DNA from: Pipra filicauda
Lineage: Eukaryota; Chordata; Aves; Passeriformes; Pipridae
Assembly (NCBI RefSeq): GCF_003945595.2
Contig: NW_024104107.1
Coordinates: 1,364,001-1,428,000 of the forward strand
DNA length: 64,000 nucleotides
Direction of reading: 5' to 3'
Shown one piece after another: positions 57,854 to 64,000 of the stretch. The notes below the pieces were generated by a model. That model was not told where the DNA came from. It did no database searches and worked only from the letters and a program-made list of their open reading frames with translations. Position numbers and translations under genes: made by a program. Within the stretch, counting starts at the first letter, position 1; each line of letters opens with the position of its first letter.

Positions 57854-58293
57854 TTGTCTTCTTTCCTTTTCCTTCCCTTTTTCCTTTTCCTTTTCCTTTT
57901 CCTTTTCTTTTTCCTTTTCCTTCCCTTCCCAAACCTTCCCTCCCCAAACCTTCCCAAACCTTCCCTACCCAAATCTTCCCAAGCCTTCCCTTCTGAAACC
58001 TTCCCAAACCTTCCCTTCCCAAACCTATCCAAACCTTTCCAAACCTTCCCTGCCCAAACCTTCCCTTCCCAAACCTTCCCTGTCCAAACCTTCCCAAACC
58101 TTCACTTCCCAAACCTTCCTAAACCTTTCCAAACCTCCTAAACCTTCCCAAATCTTCCCTTCCCAAACCCTCCCAAACCTTTCCTTTCCCTTTCCCTTTC
58201 CCTTTCCCTTTCCCTTTCCCTTTCCCTTTCCCTTTCCCTTTCCCTTTCCCTTTCCCCTTCCCTTTCCCTTTCCCTTTCCCTTTCCCTTCTCCC
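57854..58293. repeat. CCTTCCCAAA minisatellite joined to (CCCTTT)n
   Basis: A CCTTTT-type lead (57866-57925) is followed by about 22 degenerate CCTTCCCAAA/CCTTCCCTTCCCAAA units (57926-58180). A nearly pure (CCCTTT)n array of about 17 units follows (58181-58288) with one CCCC interruption near 58253. The 10/15-bp units match those at 15.7 kb in the same orientation and are inverted relative to 54.7 kb. The hexamer differs from the telomere repeat CCCTAA by two bases. Confidence 0.95.
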
Positions 58294-59726
58294 AAGGTTG
58301 ACAAACTTCTACCTAAACAATGCCAGAATTTTTCTGGAGCTGCCAAGGGATTAATTAACAGCACAGTTGGATTTTACTTTTTTTTTTTCTGAACACTTAA
58401 AAAAAAATAGTTGAAAAAAATCAATTAAAAATATTTTGGGGGGATAATATAAATACTTCTGAAGTTCTCAGAATAAGAGCTGTGAGTTCCATATTTGGAC
58501 TTCCTGCCCAGGTTGTTTTTCAGGGGGAGACATTTATACAGTTTCATAGCTGAGAGTTCATCAGAACTGTTGTTTATCTCAGGATGTTTAAGCTGTCAGG
58601 ATGTTTATCAGCAGGGCACATTCAATGCTCAAATATCCCTGTGAATTAATTTCCTACTCCATTTATCACATGCCTGCTCCTAACATTGACACAACCTGGG
58701 ATCTGCAGTTCACTGGCCTCCAACCCTCCACTGTGCCCTGTCTTGCCACAGTGAGCCCTGGGATTATCTTGGGTGATATTTCTATGTAAAATTTAGCATT
58801 TCCTGTGGCTGGGCTTTGTCTCACTTGACTTCAGGGGTGCACCAGCTTCAGATCAAACACCTGACCTTTGGGGGCTGTGAGATGTGGGTCTCCATGTGCT
58901 TTGGGTATCTGTTCTCCTGCCAAATCCAGCGAAAAACTAAAGCCACTAAAAAGTGCTTTATCTCACCCTAAAGCAGAGGGGTTTGTGAGCTCTGGGTGTC
59001 ACAGACATTTAATGGTGAGACCTTCATGAACATCCAGGGGGCCTGTTTGTACTTCAGTCCTCGACTCCAGCAGATGCCATCCAACATCTTTGTTCACACA
59101 ACTAAACTCCCCTCCCGAGTATTTTTAATTTGTGAGTCTGAACCTGAGCTGGGTGTCCTGGCTCCCTCTGCAGTCAATTGGGATTGAGTCAAGAATTGGG
59201 ATGGAGTCAATCCCATGAGTGGGGTTTAAGCTGTCATTCCACCCATGAAAAGTGAATGTCAGCTCTGGGAGAGATGAATCCCACTCCGTGTCAGTGCCCA
59301 CACTCACTGTCTCTCCTGCTGAAGAGAGCTGGGGATGACACACCCAGAGACAGATTCTGGGCTGTGATTGTTGGATCCCATCCCTAATAGTTGTCTAGAT
59401 TCCTTCCATAACCACTTGGTACCTGCAGGTGGGGAGTCCTGCCTCCCTCTCAGATGCCTCACACGATGACAACACCCATCTTCTCTCTGCTGAGTGCAGA
59501 GGGAACACTTTTCTCCTGCACATCTCACATGGACAACCCAGTGATTTGCTTCAAGCCATGGGATACCACCATCACTGTGGTCAGTTAGAGGGGGTCACTC
59601 TCAAAAACTCTGCTAGTTATTCCTGAAAATATGTGAGGAACTCTGGAGATGCCATGTGTGGATTGAAAAGTACCTGCCCGTGGAGGCAGATTGCACCTGC
59701 TCTGGATAATTCTGCTCAGATGCACA
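58294..59726. other. Intergenic, no gene seen
   Basis: Unique-looking sequence, AT-rich just after the satellite (58375-58460, T and A runs). No gene is supported. Confidence 0.45.
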
Positions 59727-59881
59727 AAATCATGGAATCAGAGAATTATGGAATGGTTTGGGTTGGAAGGCACCCTAAAGATCATCTTGCTCCAATGCCC
59801 CTGCCATGGGCAGGGACACTTCCCACTAGACCAGGTTGCTCAGAGCCTCATCCAACATGACCTTGGACACTTCCAGGGAGC
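59727..59881 (-). mobile_element. CR1 LINE 3' fragment, antisense
   Basis: The + strand reads AATCATGGAATCAGAGAATT, ATGGAATGGTTTGGGTTGGA, CTGCCATGGGCAGGGACACT, CCACTAGACCAGGTTGCTC and CTTGGACACTTCCAGGGAG. It is a 5'-truncated copy with an intact 3' terminus. Confidence 0.93.
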
Positions 59882-60967
59882 CCAACTCTTGCTGCAGTCT
59901 GTGGATGTCCATGAAGGTGTTGAGGTGGGACGTGATGCAGTTGGATCCTCTGCTGCACATCTCAGCATCCTCCCACCAGCAGACCCACCATCCTGCAGTA
60001 CAGGCTGATTACCAATGGCTTTCAGCCTCATAGGACAGGAAATTAAGAAGGGTATATTGATTAAAGAACTATTTGGATTCATGTCAGCTGCAGATTGGTC
60101 CCACCCCAGGCCTGCACATGCCCAGAGAAGCAGAAGATGAGGCAACTCTTGGGAAAGATTCAGTAAAGGAACAGAAATGCACATTTGTTTATTAAGACTT
60201 TCCTTTGGCTTTGCCACCGAATCCCTCTACAAAAATACTCCTGTTGTTCTCCTCGGAGATATTTTTTTTTTTATCCTCTTCTCCACCAAAAATTGAGAAA
60301 TATGTTGTGTGAAATATCAAGACTAATTAGACCAAATGGTGCTGAGATCTGTTGCTGGTTTTCTGGAGGACTGCTGACAGCTTAGAGACTTTATTTTTCT
60401 TTCTCGTTAACTAATTACGAACAATTCTTCCCACAGTTGAAAATTCCTATGGAGATCCTCATGAACACGGGGTGCCTGTGGGAATGGAGAAAGCATGGGA
60501 CTGTGTGTGTGTGTGGAAGGGTCTGGGTTTGAAAAAGGGGCACGTTTTCCTGGTGGGAATATTTTGAGGGCACAGCACACATGGGGAGGGAAGAACACTT
60601 GGAAACAAAGGGTGATAGTAAAGGAGGGAAGGAATGTCTGCTCTTGAAAGGATGATTTCATGTTGTATGTGTGGTTTTCTGAAGCCAGAAGGGGTTAAGG
60701 CAGCATTTTTGAGGGTGGGGAGGCTGATGTGTTTCTCTTGTGGTGGGAAGGAGAGTTTGCACAAGGAGCTGCTGATGGGTGGGGTTTGGGTTGTAGATGA
60801 TGCTGCAGATGTGGAGGAACTGGAGGAGTTGCGAGGCAAAGCTGGATGGCTGCAAGGAGATCCTGTGGGATGACAAAGACAGTGCTAACCTGGGAAGCTC
60901 AGCCAGAGCTGGTTCACTTGGCTGAGAATGGCAATAAAAAAGCCAGGACTGGCTGCAAAGGGCTCCA
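59882..60967. other. Intergenic, no gene seen
   Basis: Unique-looking sequence with a short GTGTGTGTGTGTG run near 60501-60514. No gene is supported. Confidence 0.45.
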
Positions 60968-61206
60968 CATGGTGGGTTTAAGCTGATATTAGGAAAAGGT
61001 TCTTCCCCCAGAGGGTGGCTGGGCACTGAACAGGCTCCCCAGGGCAGTGGGCACAGCACCAAGGCTGACAGAGCTAAAGGAGCTTTTGGACAACACTCTC
61101 AGGCCCACGGTGTGATTTTTGGAGTTGTTCTGTGCAGGGCCAGGAGTTGAACTCGATGATCCTTGTGGGTCCCTTTCAACTCACATGATCCTATAATCCT
61201 ATGATA
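60968..61206 (+). mobile_element. CR1 LINE 3' fragment, sense, third subfamily
   Basis: It contains TGATATTAGGAAAAGGTTCT, CCCCAGAGGGTGGCTGGGCA, TGAACAGGCTCCCCAGGGCA and CAAGGCTGACAGAGCT, then CTCGATGATCCTTGTGGGTC. It ends ATCCTATAATCCTATGAT. It is the same subfamily as 33828-34288 but shorter. Confidence 0.93.
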
Positions 61207-64000
61207 AGGCTGAAATCATGGACAGCTGGGAGGGCTCCTGAGCAGAGAGAGCACCTCAGGGTGGGTGATGAATCCTCCCTTTCCATGGTTTGTGTCCTAT
61301 GAGCAAATGTCTATCCTGCAATGAACCCATAGAGGTGTGTTAACCCCAGACTGGTGCCCCAAAGAGAGGGTTGTTAGACTGAGTGCCCCACAGTGGCCCA
61401 GGTATGGGGTAATGCTTCAAAACATCAAGAGCAAATGCAAAATACAAAATGCCACTACAGTGTCCCCTTTCCACCCTGCCAGACCTTGCAGAGTGCAAAA
61501 CTCCACCATCTCTGTGACCAGAGATGAGCCTGTGGTGTGAGATAGGAGAATCCAAACCTTGTCTCCAGCTCACAGAGGTCCCTCAGCAGCAGGATCTGAG
61601 CAACACCCCCAGCAAGACTAGATTTTACCACCTCCAACTCTCACCCAAAATTTGGTGTAGTCCTGGACCCTCTCTGCTGGTCTAGCAGGCTTTCATTTCT
61701 GTGTTTCCTCTCCTTTCCCTGTATTTTTTTTGTATTCTGTGGGTTTTTTTGGCTGGATCCCTTCATGCTGAGCTGACAGCTACATTAAGAGACCTGAAAA
61801 CACCGTAGCAGAACTAAAGCAATTATTGTAATGTAGCTCTAACAGAGGCTGTAATGAGAGAGAATTAAAAATGTGCCAGTCTCATCACAGTTTGATGTTC
61901 CTTTGACCTTCCAGGGGTACTGTCAGATGAGCAGTCGAGCAACCTCTGTGCTGTTCCCTTCTTTTTCTTGTCACAATAAGGAGTAAGAAAGGAAAAATTA
62001 ACCAAATCCACTTTTCTCCAGGTCTATCTGTGGGTTCATCAAGTTCATCAGTCCCTAATCCATTTATATCAAATCTGCCTTGTGGATCCCACCACTGTTT
62101 GGGTGAAATCTAGGACATAAAGAGGCCACTGGTGCAGGAAAGGGATGTGGGGCTGGAAGAGGCCTCCGAAGGAGAGGGGATACAAGAGGGAGCAGCCAGA
62201 ATCACCAGCAGGAGGATAAGGCAGGGAGAGGTACATGAGACCAGACTAGGAGTGAAAACCAGAAAAATTTTCTTATAAGTTTCAAGATGAGACAAAACAG
62301 GTGTTAAAATAGGTGCTTTTTGTTCCTGAAACAAAACTGCAGCTCCCCAAGCTGCAGTGATGTCACATCTCCTCAGATCTGAGAGAGGGAGCTGAGGTCA
62401 CACAACCCCCATCCCTCAGCACCAGTTTGCTCTTAACTTTTACTCTAAAGGCTGTTTTTCTTCCCCACAGCCCCCAGTGACCTCCCAGTTGCTGTTCACC
62501 ATGCTGGTGTGTGAACCATTCGAGAAAGGTCTCACCAGGGAGCCACAACCCTTCCCATGCCCACCAATGCCTGATGGAAACCAGATATCTCAAGTTTCAC
62601 ACTTGAGTTAGAGAAATCAGTAGTACAGAGGGTTTATCTGCAAATAAGGGCTGGTGGGACTTTATCTCCACTTCTCCCCTCCTCTCAACTTCTTCTCCAC
62701 TGTGTATGAAAGTGCCCTGACCAGCAACACCATCGCCTCCCATCCTTCTCCAGGTGATGGGCTTTCAGTCGTAAAACATATTTTAATTAGACTTTTCTAA
62801 TCCAGTTAAAACAGAAGCCCTGTAAGTGTAGGAAGTGTTCCCCATCTCACCTGTAAATGGGCTGTTGTGGGGAAGCCAGGTGAGTGTTCCAGCAGCCACC
62901 AGACCAGACCAGCACATGCCACCAGCATCAACAGATGCAGGAGGGCTCAGTCCCAGGTTTGTTTGCAGGGCACAGGAAGATTTGTGGACTCAGAAAAGCT
63001 GGATTTCCCTCTGGGGGCAGACACAGAAGGTCTGTCCAGGACTGTGCTCTGGGCACAGCGTGTTTTGTGGTGTAGTTTTGTTTTCAGCACAAAGCTTAGC
63101 CCAGACACTTAGAACAAGATGGACTTTCCTGTCTCCCTGGCGTGCAGCTGAGGGAAGCTGTGACCCTGTCAGGGGCAAGATCAGGCTAAAAGAAAGCCAA
63201 CATCTGAAAATAAGAACAGCCTGTAAACTATTTAGAGAAGTCAAACTGCTTGAAAACACCAAGAAAAAGTGGTACCAGTCCCCTGGATCTGGAAAGGGAT
63301 GGCATGGAAAGCATTATACCATCCACCAGCTCAGGAATGAGTGCTGGAGGACACCATTAAGAGGTGAAGTCCCCACTGATAAATATCTGCAGGCTGTGCT
63401 TTGGTTAGTGCCACATCTCACTGAACACAGACCTGTACAGGGCATCATCTGGGCTTTATAGCAGGAAAAAAATTCCTGATCCTCTATATTATTCTTCCAT
63501 AACATATCTGAAGGTGAAAGGAGGCTTAAGAAGTTCCTAAACTGAGGAATAGACCAGGAGGAGGCTGTTCCCACGTGGCAAAACCTGATGTGTTTGTTAT
63601 GTCCTACTCTGAGCCTTCTGCCTTCAGGATCAGGACCAAACCCACAGGTTTTCTCTGAAAACAGGCTTTTGTGCTCATCATTAGAAAGGGCTGTGGGAAG
63701 CTGTGGCTGAGGGGATGAACCCAAACACAAAATGAAGTGAAATACAGCCTGGTTTTCAGTTATGTTCTCATGAAACGGAGACAAACAGGTCTGTGAGCCC
63801 AGCAGTTACCAAGAAATGTTCTTTTTTTTTGATTTTTGACTTGGAACAGTTTGGAGACTGTTCCAGACTCAGCCCCAGTAGAGTTCTGACAACTCCTCTG
63901 GTTCCTGCCTATTTTTAGAAAAGCAGTGGATGTCAGACAGTCCATCTGGCCTGGAGGTCGGAGGAGCGGTGAAACACTTTTTTAAAAGTGTCACCAAGCG
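61207..64000. other. Intergenic, no gene seen
   Basis: Unique-looking sequence to the window end. A 208-codon open frame at 62835-63461 is the longest non-repeat frame outside the plexin UTR, but it shows no domain, no compositional sign of coding and no splice context. T-runs occur near 61726-61734 and 61744-61751. Confidence 0.45.

Noticed and set aside
57762..58301. A 179-codon low-complexity frame
   Set aside because: It is a minisatellite and (CCCTTT)n translation. The FPFPFP tail is the hexamer read in frame.
62835..63461. A 208-codon frame near the window end
   Set aside because: No recognised domain, no splice context and no codon bias that I can see. In 64 kb a frame of this length can arise by chance.
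1..64000. A bacterial or phage system, operons, tRNA or rRNA genes
   Set aside because: Nothing supports them. Splice sites, CR1 elements and a spliced plexin place the window in a vertebrate genome, and no tRNA-like fold or rRNA was recognised.

Overview
This is a vertebrate nuclear, bird-type genomic window, probably from a songbird. Evidence seen directly: two spliced coding exons that encode the conserved C-terminus of a class-A plexin, and many 5'-truncated CR1 LINE fragments, several ending in the ATTCTATG-type repeats typical of bird genomes. There are also two LTR-like blocks, many A/T-rich microsatellites, and no dense operon-like coding. The songbird level is inferred from the repeat types and would need a database search.

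Layout. Positions 1-7069 are the last part of a large intron. The only confident protein-coding sequence is 7070-7220 and 7961-8056 on the + strand, the last two coding exons of a plexin-A gene, best matched to PLXNA4 (semaphorin co-receptor). The intron between them is 740 bp. A long 3' untranslated region follows, from 8057 to about 15350. It holds a (GT)n tract, a perfect 41-bp tandem duplication, three antisense CR1 fragments and several poly(A) signals, and ends at an AATAAA just after a 37-A run.

From about 15.35 kb to the end I find no supportable gene. This fits the gene-poor interval expected beyond the 3' end of PLXNA4 (known vertebrate order places PODXL on that side; inference only). 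The interval holds about twenty CR1 fragments in both orientations, two candidate solo LTRs, an AT-only block (23.45-23.82 kb), a short in-frame minisatellite (32.75 kb) and a 352-bp tandem duplication (47.06-47.76 kb). A GGGAAGGTTT-type minisatellite family occurs at 15.7, 54.7 and 57.9 kb. Several unique, AT-rich, homeodomain-site-rich stretches (43.1-43.6, 46.3-46.65, 50.56-50.84, 52.3-52.7 kb, and 2.70-2.90 kb in the intron) look like conserved non-coding elements and are enhancer candidates for the plexin gene.

No RNA gene, CRISPR array, operon, phage or bacterial-type defence system is present. The longest open frames are either microsatellite or minisatellite translations or run through CR1 and UTR sequence. 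The most interesting material is repeat biology: the dispersed, potentially quadruplex-forming minisatellite family and the tandem duplication with uneven divergence.
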